DNA of 64,000 nucleotides from Spirodela intermedia (taxonomy: Eukaryota > Streptophyta > Magnoliopsida > Alismatales > Araceae): assembly GCA_902729315.2 (NCBI GenBank), contig LR746267.1, positions 8,186,424 through 8,250,423 of the forward strand, written 5' to 3'. Positions within the stretch are counted from its first letter, which is position 1. Each line of letters starts with the position of its first letter. Under the pieces are notes generated by a model. It was not told where the DNA came from and made no database searches. It was given only the letters and a program-made list of their open reading frames with translations. Positions 48,011 through 58,802 of this stretch are shown here, in pieces. The translations under genes and the position numbers were made by a program.

Positions 48011-48878
48011 GCTTACCGTGCAGATATATTAAAGCTATGTTTAAATTAGCCAGGCCTTTCCGAAAACGTACTTTGATATCCTTTGCCCTTTTTATGCATT
48101 ACCCGGGAAATAAAGGTGTGATAGGGTGCGTAAGGATTCTTTCAGTATTATCATAGATTTATGGAAAGTTCACAAAGTTTGACCAGCGAGGGGGTCCCTC
48201 AGGGGTCATCTGGTCTTGGAATACAACTTCAGAAAAATGGCACGTTCGTTAGCTGGGGATTACCCCTGCTTATTTATCGGGGTTGAAGCAACCTAGTATT
48301 TCCTATTCGATACAATCTGGAGGCTTAGGATGTTCTTTTTCAATGATGGAACTTTATCCGGAGCCCCCATCAGCGGGGCGAGCGCATCGCAATGGTGTCT
48401 CTCCGGCTTAAGGCGGACAACCGTAGGAGATTAACCCATTCGCGGCAGTTGGTGACGCGTGATTGGTGGGTCATAAGTGCACATAAATAGTAAAAGTTAC
48501 TCTATATCCTGTCATTGGTCAGAAATTTCTACTCGAGCGATATTAGGTCGAAGTTTGCATCAAACTACGAAGTATTAATCCTATTTCTTTTACAGAACAA
48601 TATTGCCTTCCATTTGCGATGACTGGTAACCTTCGACTGGGAAGCTTCTCTATGGTTTTGCAATCTGAACAACGCTCCTGAGGTACATGTCCGAATGGGA
48701 GCCTTCTTTTTTCCTAATTTTTGAGAAACATTCTTAATACTTTTATTATGTTCAATAGAAATCATACATGTATAGAGAGAAAACAAGTTGAGCATCATAA
48801 CCCCAAGTGTGTCAAATGGTCTCGCTACTTTATTCACCAACCGTCGTTTCCTTACCGCTATTATCCGTTGGGAATTGT

Positions 48879-49072
48879 CTAAGCCGATTTTTGGTGTTCT
48901 GCAACGATGCCGCAATCAGCAGCCCACACCTGCTCCCTGTCATTTCGAAGTCCTTAGTTACGTCTGTCCCCATCTTCAGTACAACGGCGTCAACGAGAGG
49001 GTTCTCCTTCTCGATTATCGCTGCGGCGGTCCTAACCCTCTTGTCCGACGAGTTCTGGCCACGAGCTCTTTC
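48879..49072 (-). pseudogene. Frameshifted Cys-less-type inhibitor exon 2 (block D, copy 2)
   Basis: After a good acceptor (TTTTACAG) the exon reads K-S-S-W-P-E-L-V-G-Q-E-G then hits TAG because of one inserted T. The next frame carries T-A-A-A-I-I-E-K-E-N-P-L-V-D-A-V-V, then deletions scramble the C-terminus (D-C-G-I-V-A-E in a third frame). The indels cancel, so the exon still measures 194 nt. No first exon exists upstream; block D is cut off at 49525. Confidence 0.85.
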
Positions 49073-49489
49073 CTGTAAAAGAACGTTGAAATTGTTTTCA
49101 TAATGGTTGAACGGCAGCTTTATCTGAAAGTAAGTCACCTTATATCTCTGCGAGTTCTTCTCCTCGATTATTAAGACCACGATGTCTAACTGATACTATT
49201 GACGTAGTAAGGTTTGCCATTCAATTTTTATGTTTTTCTATCATTAAAGTAAAAACAATTTGGCATTCAATTCAATAGTACTATCTGTTTAATGTGATAC
49301 GTTCACCGTAATGCTAATAAATACGAGAAATCTCGTAACATTTACCCTCAAAAGTTGACTGTTGAACTTTCTTGTGCCTTCAAATAAGCGGTAAGCATGA
49401 AAGATTTCTCAATATGTACCTTCGTCTTTATGCTGAAGGATTTCTTTCTAGACGGAGGGGATTGAAGAAAACAATGATTTGTTAAAGTC

Positions 49490-50050
49490 CATACGCTATT
49501 CTATAGAATGGTAATATATGAGGTGTATGCCACGATACTGTGTGTGCCACGGGTATCATTTTTTTTTCTTCCGTTATTTTCCAGAGAGGACCATCACTAT
49601 GTTCACAAAGATCATTAACCTGGAACTTCATGCTTTTACCTCGTGCAACGAGAATGTGCTTCTCATTATCGAGAATCATATCAATAAAAAGATCAATAGA
49701 TTCAAATTTAAGAGCATTAGGAAAAACCCACCTGAAAAAAAACAGCATATAACATAATTTTTACAAATTCAAACCTTAAAACTTATCTTATAGAAATTTT
49801 ACTTTGGTCTAGAAACATACCTTGAAAGAAGACTACTCATAGTTGGAAACTGTGTATTTCATAGATGTGCCCATCACGACCAGCCAAGAAAATCTGCTCC
49901 TTATCTGTACAAATAATTCAAGTCATAGTAATTTCATCAGATGAGTATGTGTACTTAGCTAAGGGTTGCAATGAAATATCTGCATACGGATTTGTTCCAT
50001 CACCCCTTCTTGAGTAGAATACTTTAACAAGAATTAGCTATCATCAAAAG
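49490..50050 (-). pseudogene. NUP155: Captured fragment of a NUP155-like nucleoporin gene
   Basis: Two exons of a large nuclear-pore scaffold protein are recognisable on the minus strand. The first (about 49850-50040) reads R-R-G-D-G-T-N-P-Y-A-D-I-S-L-Q-P-L, then T-Y-S-S-D-E-I-T-M-T, a stop, and F-L-A-G-R-D-G-H-I-Y-E. Then come a donor-like GTATGT, an intron, and a TTTTTTTTCAG acceptor. The next exon (about 49530-49730) reads R-W-V-F-P-N-A-L-K-F and D-N-E-K-H-I-L-V-A-R. This order and splicing match plant NUP155 (G-R-D-G-H-I-Y-E-L, then W-V-V-P-N-V-F-K-F, from memory). Intron retention shows genomic rather than mRNA-derived capture. The in-frame stop and missing remainder make it non-functional. 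Confidence 0.75.
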
Positions 50051-51700
50051 GAGCAACAAGTTTTCTAAATAATATAACACAATGGTACTAAAATAGAAAA
50101 AAATCAACGTCGATAGGTTGAAGTAGAAACCACATATAGAGTAAAACATATGCAAGATCAAAATCATCAAAATATAATACCAACAATAGAAACATGTGAA
50201 ACGAGAACCAAAGCATTTTGACCTTTGTATGATGCGAAATCAGCAAAAAGCTTTTATGCATGAAGGTGGCCACAGATTTGAACCATAAATCTACAAGCAA
50301 TCATGCTTCATCAGACCTGATGCCCATCGGTAAGCGTTAACTGTACAACAAAACTCTCAGCCATATCATGAGCCAAGAAAAACTGGACACTTGAAAGTCA
50401 CGTATAGATTTTAACCCCAAAGGCCTGAAAAGAATTACTCATTCTTTGTTTAACCCACTAAAACCAATACAATACTCCACGGGATCCTCCATGGGATCAA
50501 GGAGGAGAAGGATCGTACCCCAGCCCTCGAAGGAAATAGGGCAGCAGGAGCTCCTCTCAATATCCCGTCTCAACTCGCCATCTACCCTACTGTTCGTGTT
50601 TCCACCAATTTTAATCGGCATGACCCCTCCACTTCTTAGACTCTTCCTAGGTCGAAGAAAAGTTTTCTTTTAGGATTGGTTTGAAGAAATTGTACCCAAT
50701 ATCTCTAGTTTAAACCCAAGTATTGTGGTAATGTGTAATTTTAGCGATCAAGTTTTTAGCAGTCGAGTTTTCTCCAGGTGACATATGAAGATAAGTGAGG
50801 TGATGCAAGGGGGAGTTTGAGAATGTGATTTGAACTTAAATTGTGTTATATATTTTTTTTATTCTGATTGTGTGGGTGACAGGCACATAACAGGATTTGA
50901 CTTTCTCCCATTTGTTTATTTTTTTATTTCGCTGATTTTCTCTTCAGTTTTCGTTTAACAACCGTTTTTTCATCCTTGGGTGACAGAAAGGGATGATTTT
51001 CATTCCAATTTCGCGTTTAGCTGTTCTTTTTTATGATTTGAATGTTTTCTGTGAATGTTTCCTAGTTTGTCACCATTGGAATCTTCGTAAATTTACTGAA
51101 GTTTTGTTAGGTTTTGTCAAAAAACCTTTACCCATTTTATCACCAAATGTGTTAAATTACTCTTTCCTTCTATCCAATCACGTACTCAGTCTCTAGTTTC
51201 GTCTATTCTTTTCTTTTCCTTAGGATCTTTTGTTGTTAGTTCATGCCCAATATTTTTCAGGTTCTACTCGTTGCAGTGGATCTTCAGATGGTTGCGAGTC
51301 GTGGGTAGAAACTCTAGGGTGCACAAAACTATTGGTGATGGCATGGAGCAATAAGAGAAACCAAGAAATAGAGAGGATGATTTTTCCTTTGTTCCTCATT
51401 CTCATTTTTGCTTAAATGAGGGAGCAGAATAGAATTGGTTTTGAAGTTGATTGCCATCCCCATGAATTAACTTGGATTCACTAAATTTTTGAGTTTGATT
51501 TTTTATTTTGAAGCAAGTTACAAGTATTTAAATTTGACGTATTTTGCACACAATGATTAGAGCATAACATATATCAGATTGATGATCACTAATTAGGAGA
51601 CCTCATGTTCACAGGTTATGATGATACTAGTCGAGAGAAAAAAAGACTTTACATGTTTGATTGGAGAGAGAGAGAGAGAAAAAGAACATTTTTATTATAT
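50050..51700. other. Spacer with a GC-richer patch, no supported gene
   Basis: 50440-50640 is GC-richer and open on both strands for about 60 codons, but no motif is recognised. 50870-51200 resembles 26400-26720. A GA microsatellite lies at 51664-51679. The rest is AT-rich. Confidence 0.5.
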
Positions 51701-52870
51701 TCACACAAAATCACTTGGAAACCCAACACGAGGCCCTCTATGGCCCATCAATCCATAGCATTGACATATTGGATAAATACATCCCTCTAATCCTTTCATT
51801 TCAAAATTTCTCTACAGAAACAGAATGATTTTCGCGCTAAGAAAAATTCCTATGGAATGCGAAATTCCAATGGTTGAAGTTATACTTAAGGATTTAAATA
51901 AAAATTTTTATCTCAGATAGTATTATCATATGGGGGAATATCATTACCATCCTAATGGAGAAATGATGATCGTAAGTCTCCGGCAATCAATTTTTATTTT
52001 ACTTATGGAAAATTTCTAATTTTTAATTGAATGTGAATTGATCATTTTAAAAAAATCCAGATACTGACCATTGTGCTGGCTTTTTCAAATAACAAGACTT
52101 TAGTTAATGAAAGCCCTCACAGGACGAGTGCAGCTAGCTATCAGGCAGTCCAAGGTTCTTTTCTGGAATGGCTATGTTTTTCCACAATTTGTTTTCAAGC
52201 AAACTGATTTCTTCTGTACTCTATTGTGTAACAAGCGCGGAAGCAACTGCATTTCTTGATCCTGAGCCGTAGGAAAGAAGTCTCAAAACAGGTACACCCC
52301 TTAAGAAAGGATTGATTGAATTTTTTCCTCTACTCTTCGATGCCCTTCTTTGCCATCAAATGAGCTATGTCCCTCATGAACATTACTGACCAAAAATTCA
52401 GGATCTCCATCAAATATTTCCGAGAAACATTGCAAACCAAAAAAAAATCTTTAGCTGCTTTTTGACATTAATGGAAAGTCCCCTAAGTGTCTCAGCATCT
52501 CCAGAAGTAATCCTTGACGCTTCAGTCGAGTGAAGAGTCGTTCTTTTCATTCGAGTCCTACAATAATCTTCGAAATGTCTGTATTTGATGTAAAAATCCA
52601 AAATAAGAAGTCTTCAAGGAACCCGAAAAATAGCTTCGAGCTGTTTCTGACAAGCCGCAGAGATCAACACTAGGGCTTTAGTGTTTCATTTTAGTCGTAC
52701 TACTATTTGTTGCGTCTCTGTAGGGTTGGATCTTCGAGAGAGTAAAAAGCCCCTTGTGGACGATCCTTTCTTTTTTTTTATTTTACTTTGGATGGCCCTA
52801 GATCAGGTCTTATATACCTGCGATGAACCCGGGACTTCCCGGACCAGTCCATTCGATATCTCTTGAATAT
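51700..52870. repeat. Duplicated block E, copy 4 (tail only)
   Basis: Starts in the E tail (equivalent to about 24420) and runs to the E-D junction. Landmarks are GATAAATACATCCCTCTAAT, the GATCCTGAGCC stretch near 52258 and the CGCAGAGATC stretch near 52656. The inhibitor-bearing part is missing. Confidence 0.75.
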
Positions 52871-52919
52871 CTGTTCGTTGATTAATGAAATCACGGTGGA
52901 ATATACAAGTTGCAAAAAA

Positions 52920-53085
52920 CCCACACTCATCCAAACCCAAACCCACACGAGGGAGTTGACGAAGACAGCCCTCCCCTCAAAGATGACTAGTCCATCCTCG
53001 GGGTTCTCACTCTTGATTATGACGGTGGCGCTGCTCCCTGGGTCTTCGACGAACTCCGACCGCGATCTCGTCCATTCACACCCTC
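52920..53085 (-). pseudogene. Dead potato type I inhibitor exon 2 (block D, copy 3)
   Basis: On the minus strand the acceptor AG is lost (GAATGG), the core Trp is replaced (TCGCGGTCG), and the A-T-V-I-I-K-S-E-N-P strand sits in another frame. The C-D-R part of the loop is deleted, leaving V-W-V-W-V-W-M. Same ancestry as the other D-block remnants. Confidence 0.7.
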
Positions 53086-53499
53086 TGACATGAGAATATA
53101 TTAATTTTTGGTTAAATTAGTCCATGGAATGGCTAATGGTGGTTAGGAGTAGTTACGGGCTGAAGGGGAAACAGCTGGTTTCTCGAAGCTTTTTCACCCG
53201 CCAATTTCGTGCTTCGATATCCTCATCCTTTTGTCTGCATTTCCTGGGAACAAAACTGTGATAGGATGCGTGTGCGTGAGGATTCTTGCAGTATTGATCA
53301 TAGATCTGTGGAAAGTTGACAAAGTTTGACCATCGACGGGGTCTCTCAGGGGTCGCCTGGTCCTGGAACTCCAATTGAGAGAAATGGGACCTTCATTAGG
53401 TGGGGATTATCACAGAGAATTTCTCAGGGTGGATCCAACCCCGTGTTTCCTATTCGATACCATCTGGAGGTGAAGGATGTCCTTTTTCCTTGATGGAAC

Positions 53500-53816
53500 T
53501 GTTACAAAAGCCAAATAACGGCGGAATGTTGACAGAAGCGTACGAACGAAGACAAAAGGAATCTCCAAAGAAAAATGCTCAACTAAAATAAACCTCTCAA
53601 TCGGAGAGAGTTCACAACAGAACTAGAGAACAGACAACGAAAGTGAAACGCAGAACAAGATCAAGAAGGAAGAAGAGAAAAAAATGGCAATGCCGATCCG
53701 TGTGCCTTCTACTCTATTTGTAACTATTACGATCAGCGTCAAAGACGGAAACTTCCCGTCCTTTGCTCCGATGATGGTACTCCGCAGGAAACGGTCAAAT
53801 TTGACCGAGTTTAACA
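53500..53816 (-). mobile_element. Solo LTR with perfect 5-bp target duplication
   Basis: Begins TGTTA and ends TAACA, flanked by GGAAC at 53495-53499 and 53817-53821. The matching positions in the other D copies (GATGGAACTTTATTCGG near 27372 and GATGGAACTTTATCCGG near 48350) are empty, with a single GGAAC. The 317-bp length and structure fit an LTR left by recombination. Orientation is tentative, from the pyrimidine-rich end on the minus strand. Confidence 0.9.
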
Positions 53817-54299
53817 GGAACTCTATCCAAAGGCGCTCCCATCAGCGGGACTAGCCCATCGTAGTGACGGCTCTTCGAATGAGGGCGAGCATCCGTTAAA
53901 CAAAGATTAACCCGTTCGCAACGGTTGGTGACGCAGGATTTGTGGGTCATAAGTGCACTTGAATGGAGGAAGTTAATTTATAGTGGCATTGGTCAGAAAT
54001 TTCTTATTATTCTACTCCTTGAGAGACATGAAGTTGAAATCTGCATCAAACTGAATCGTATTAATCCTATTTCTTTTACACAACAATATTCCCTTCCATT
54101 TGGGCTGGTCGGTAACCTGTGATTCGAAAGCTTCCCTGGTTTTGTAATCTGGACAACGCTCCTGAGGTACATGTCGGAATATGAGCCTTCTTTTATTCTA
54201 ATTCATAAGAAACATCATAGGCCCAAGTGTTCCAACTGGATTTCCTGCTTTATTCACCAATCATCGTTTCGTTACAACTATCATCCGTTGTGCATTGTC

Positions 54300-54922
54300 C
54301 TAGCCGATCTTTGGTGTTTCTGCAACGATGCCGCAGTCATCAACCCACACCCGCACCCTGTCAGTTCTTAAGTCGTCTGTAACTGCTGTCCCCACCTTCA
54401 CTACAATGGCATGAACGAGAGGGTTCTCCTTCTCGATTATCGCTGCGGCGGTTTTACCCTCTTTTCCGACGAGTTCTGGCCACGAGCTCTTCGCTGCAAA
54501 AGAACGTTGAGATTGTTTTCATAATGATCGATGGAAAGGCTTTTCTTGAAAGTAAATCACTTTATCACTCTGAGGGTTCTCCTTGACGATTATCTAGATG
54601 CTAATAAATACGAGAAACGTCCAAACACTAATCCACGAAAGTTGACTGTTGAAATTTGGTGTGGACACTTCACATAAATGGTGTGCGTGAGTAGAAAAAC
54701 TATCAACCCACGCTAAAACTTTGAAAAAATCTCAATTAGTACGTTTCCCTTTATAAGGAAATATTTATTTTTTTGACAATCAATATTGAATTATCAGCTA
54801 AATATGGGGATTTCAATGAACCTATAGAATCAAATCCATGACCAGAAAACAGGCTGCAGCAACACAGATCGGGGAAGCAGAAGCTCAAACGTACCTTCGG
54901 GAGTCGTACTAGTCTCCGCCAT
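54300..54922 (-). CDS. Cys-less-pair potato type I inhibitor, two exons, 73 aa, predicted P1 Asp
   Basis: Exon 1 is 54895-54922 (M-A-E-T-S-T-T-P-E, donor GAAG|GTACGT); exon 2 is 54300-54493 (acceptor TTTTGCAG|CG), ending at TAG. The 401-nt intron is phase 1. After splicing the junction codon is Ala (A-K-S-S-W-P-E-L-V-G, W14). Then come I-I-E-K-E-N-P-L-V-H and the loop V47-T48-D49-D50-L-R-T53, so predicted P1 and P1' are both Asp. The family Cys pair (positions 8 and 53) is missing in both places; one unrelated Cys occurs at V-D-D-C-G. The end is P-K-I-G. TATA box at 54974-54980. Exon 2 has no in-frame ATG, so the gene is only visible by splicing. Confidence 0.88.
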
Positions 54923-54973
54923 TCTTCTCTCCTCTGGTTCCAAGTAAGTAGAAAACCTGATTGCCCTTTCTGT

Positions 54974-54980
54974 ATTTATA
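54974..54980 (-). promoter_or_regulatory. TATA box of the inhibitor at 54300-54922
   Basis: Minus-strand CTATAAATAC, about 55 nt before the ATG, conserved with 28783-28789. Confidence 0.6.
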
Positions 54981-57900
54981 GACGGTGGATGGGCAGAGAA
55001 GTCCTAGTATGATTTCACCAGCAAGAGCCTCAATCTCTAGGACTCTTAGCCCTTCAAACTCCACGTGAAGAAAGATGGAAACAGCTGACCTGTGGGGTTA
55101 TCCAACAACTTTTAATATATTTTTATACATGAATATTGAAAGGATAAGTTCTGGAAGTAGCCAGATCGATCGGAGCAGGAAACACCACATATTCGTCGTA
55201 AACGGTCAACATAACACTGCTAGGAATATCCGCATATAAATAATGAACTGGCACAACAAACGTTGACTATAATGGGCTCAACACGTGTTCAATAAAAGAA
55301 AGGACTAACATATTCCAAAATTCTGGGCAAATTTATCCTGGGGCCCATTGATGAGGATAACGTAGGCTTTTGACAATTACTATGTTTTTAACATGTAGAC
55401 ATTTCAAGGTAGACTATTTCTTCGTTGAGCATGCTGGGATCTTGTTGACAGACAGAACTGCAATGGCAAGGGACGAGGTAAGGTGATGGAGATGATCTCA
55501 ACGCATATAAGAGGATTATGGTGGGTCAGACCAGTTAACTCTTGGACACTAATCTTGGGCTTTCGACCTTGCAGCTAAACGCCGATTTTGGGCTTCGATA
55601 AATACTATTTAGAATGTCTAAGCAGTTAAGATTACCTTTCGGAGTTGAAAATAGTGTATATACGTATAAGTGCTCATTCTGTTCTCTAAAATAGGAACAT
55701 TCGACTTCTGCTTATATATGTCGTGCTGAATTCTTTTGCAGTACATCGAAACTTTGATTCATTCCATAAGATAAATGTCGGAAAGATATTGAGTCAACGT
55801 ATAAAAATAATATTTCTTGTAAATATGATACCTAGTCGAACAAATCTAGCCACCTCACTTCATTCGATGATCCAGAAATCTACGCAACTCGAACTCCCTT
55901 AAACAGAGGAAATGGTGTAGATATGGGAAAGAGCACTGAGGGTTTTTGCAACTCCAGCTTTTAGCTGTCTAATCGGACGGAAAAAGAGAACCTTTATCAG
56001 TTAGGATTTAACCCATTACTCTACCATCAAACTTCACTTCTTTACCAAACTTACTCTTATTCCATAATTTTTTTTCTTTCTATCTTAAACTCGAGGTAGT
56101 GGAGAAAAGATTACAATGAGAGACATTTTATCAGAAGACCACCAACAGCCGTCATTGTTAGTACACTAATTTCATGAATAAGTTGATTTCTTGTGGATTT
56201 TATGTGCCTAGCCAAAACAAATTGGTTATAAGGCTGTTTCATAGTGGACATGTATGAATGCCATTGTCCGTTACACCAACAAGTTTGTCTAGGTTCTGAG
56301 GAAAAAATTGAGGATTGATCTCTTGTCAGATAGCTTATCCAGATATCATTAGTAGTACGAATGCGCCCATTTATCATCAGTCTTGGTTCATCCCACGTAG
56401 AACCGCTGGAGTTATGTGGAGACTGATCTAGGGTTTGGGCTAAATTGAGGAGGGGGGGTTGGCATTATTTTAATATCCCAAAAGTTGTCCTAAGCCCTTA
56501 ATATAAAAAACTAGGCCGCCGTCTTTTGGGACAAGGACAAAAAGAAAAGGAGATAGGGACTCGTGGGTGTTGGAACAGGCTGATCCCTTTTCCATCATCT
56601 TACGAGGGACTCGATTTATCGTCCTCTTGTATTGTGAGAGAGATTCTCTCTCTTGAAGGAAGATTAAGTGGGCATGTGCGACTAGGAGGATTAATCACGT
56701 AAACCCTGGTGTTTCCTCTTTTTGTTCCTCTCTTCGTCTTATTCTCTCATGGTACATTTATTCCGCTGTCCAGAGCAAGACTGTTCCCCAATAAGAACAG
56801 TTTCTCAGATGTGAATTTCCGCAGTTTCATACTTGAGAGGAATCATCTGTCCGTTTCCCCCCACGCTGTAAACCCATTAAAGGATTTATCTGACAAGGGT
56901 AACAAAGTGTAAAATATCTTAATTGGATCAAAATCAATACACCTTGTTGCCGTCGAAAGTCTCCATTATGCTCATAAAATACGCTCCACGAAAAAGCTGA
57001 AAGGAATTGAGGTATATGTGGCGTCTTTATCTGTAGATAACGTGTGGAGGTCATATGAGTCAAAGTTTGAACCCCTTTTTTTATTGAAGGGCTGATCCTA
57101 TTACTCATTGTCTACTACCTTTCGGTTGACCGTCTATCGAGGATTATTTGTTCTTACATGTTCTCATTTGTTCTCACGTGGAATTCCGAGGGCAGGGAGC
57201 CCTCGAGATCGGAAACTCTGATGGGCAAACCATGCGAGACTCGGGTCCATTCCTGTCGTCGTTAGGTACCGAAAAGATCTCTCAGCGATTCCATGCATTG
57301 CATGCAAAACATGGAAAGAATTGCGGAGAGAAGAAAGATGTGAAAAGGTTCAATTAAGCTTGTATTTCTCTGGACTAGATTACCGTGAAGCTCCAATTAA
57401 GTTCCAGGTTTTCCCATCAACTAAACTACCATATTTGTCTCTAATATGATAACTGGGGTTGATGGTTTACTCTTTCCCTAAATTTCTGATGTGGCAAAAA
57501 TATTAAGACTCTTGAATTTGTTAGCACTAAAAGCAAAAGAATATGGCTACCGCACTCATTTTGTCGTATGTTTTGTACATGACATCCTTGAACAAGCACA
57601 ACATATCGGGAAGCAGAAGGGACTAAATAAATTATGACCACATTGTGGATGAGCGAAGTAGCGTTTTTAATTTACTCGGGATTATAATTGCCAGCTTGCT
57701 CTCTCTGTCTGCGCAAATCCCAATCTTATAGAAAGAAGCATAACGGTCGCAGATTATCAACGCCGGCAATACAAGGGGACATTATTCTGTAAACGACGTA
57801 TATAGGATTCATACACCATCCAATTAAGCGGAGATTCATATTAAATATCAATCAAGAGGAAGAATAACTTGCACAGTCTCTGACGAATGACATTTTAGGA

Positions 57901-58217
57901 CTAATTCGTGACCTCTTCTGTTAGATCTAGTTTAATCCACCAACCACTACTTACCATCCACGGCGAATAGCTCAATCTCCGTCTAATTATTACTGGCGAT
58001 GGCCATTGCGCATACGTACACCAGAAAACCGATCCCGTCAGCCAGAAGCGGACGGAATGAAACTAGACTTTCAACGACCAGCTATTGAGCGAAACATTAT
58101 CATCCTCCAAATTAGTTACTTTCACAAGATTTGTATTACCAACAGAAATGAATAGTAAATTACATGACGAGAAAGAGGTCCCAAGGAGTCTAGTACTGCC
58201 TCCCGCAGCATCACGTT

Positions 58218-58720
58218 CTAGCCGATCCGGGGAGTTTTTGCCACGATTCCATAATCGTCAACACGCACCCTGACCCGGTCGCAACGGTACTCCATGGTTG
58301 TTATCGCGTCCTTATGCAAGACAATGGCGTCCACATGAGGGTTCTCCTTTTCGATTATCGCTGCGGCGGCACTGCCCTCAGCTCCGAGTAGTTCTGGCCA
58401 CGACTCCTTTCCTACACACACCATCCGCACAGTAGTTAGAATTGATGGGCGGCAGTGCTATTTTACCAGTTTCACATGATGTACGTTGATTCTAAACGGT
58501 TTATGTAATGTGTCCCTTGGCGTCCGTATAAAAAGTCATGACGCATCCATTACACTTTAATCCCAATAGTAGTCTCATTTAAGATTACCGATGATGTTAT
58601 CGCACAAAAGAAATAAATCTACTCTGCTGAAGGAAAGAGAATCGGAGAAACGAGGCCAACAAAAAATGTTCCTTCAGATGTAGAACATAAACATTACTCC
58701 TTACCTTTGCAATCCGACAT
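58218..58720 (-). CDS. Potato type I protease inhibitor, two exons, 69 aa, predicted P1 Met
   Basis: Exon 1 is 58705-58720 (MSDCK, donor AAAG|GTAAGG); exon 2 is 58218-58411 (acceptor GTAG|GA), ending at TAG. The 293-nt intron is phase 1. The core is E-S-W-P-E-L-L-G (W10; Val to Leu), then E-N-P-H-V-D-A-I-V-L and the loop I42-T43-T44-M45-E46-Y-R-C49, which keeps Thr at P2 and an acidic P1'. Then follow D-R-V-R-V-R-V, with both loop-supporting Arg residues, and P-R-I-G. Predicted P1 is Met45. Cys4 and Cys49 are present. Of the E-block copies this one has the most canonical loop. TATA box at 58796-58802. Confidence 0.9.
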
Positions 58721-58795
58721 TTTCTCCGCGAATCTGCAGTTCACGTGTTAGTAGAACAGAAGTGGAATAAGACGAAGCCCAAGGCACCTTGGGGT

Positions 58796-58802
58796 ATTTA
58801 TA
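58796..58802 (-). promoter_or_regulatory. TATA box of the inhibitor at 58218-58720
   Basis: Minus-strand CTATAAATAC, about 80 nt before the ATG, as in the E-block sisters. Confidence 0.65.

Larger units (their letters stand above)
47750..49525. repeat. Duplicated block D, copy 2 (first half only)
   Basis: Matches 26870-28570 and 52870-54780. Homology ends near 49525, just before the position of the first exon of the Cys-less inhibitor, and is replaced by a NUP155-like gene fragment. Confidence 0.8.
52870..56650. repeat. Duplicated block D, copy 3
   Basis: Matches copy 1 (26870-30420) with one extra solo LTR (53500-53816). It contains a dead inhibitor (52920-53085) and the intact Cys-less inhibitor at 54300-54922, then about 1.7 kb without recognised genes. 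Its LTR-like end at 56430-56660 matches 30190-30420. Confidence 0.8.
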
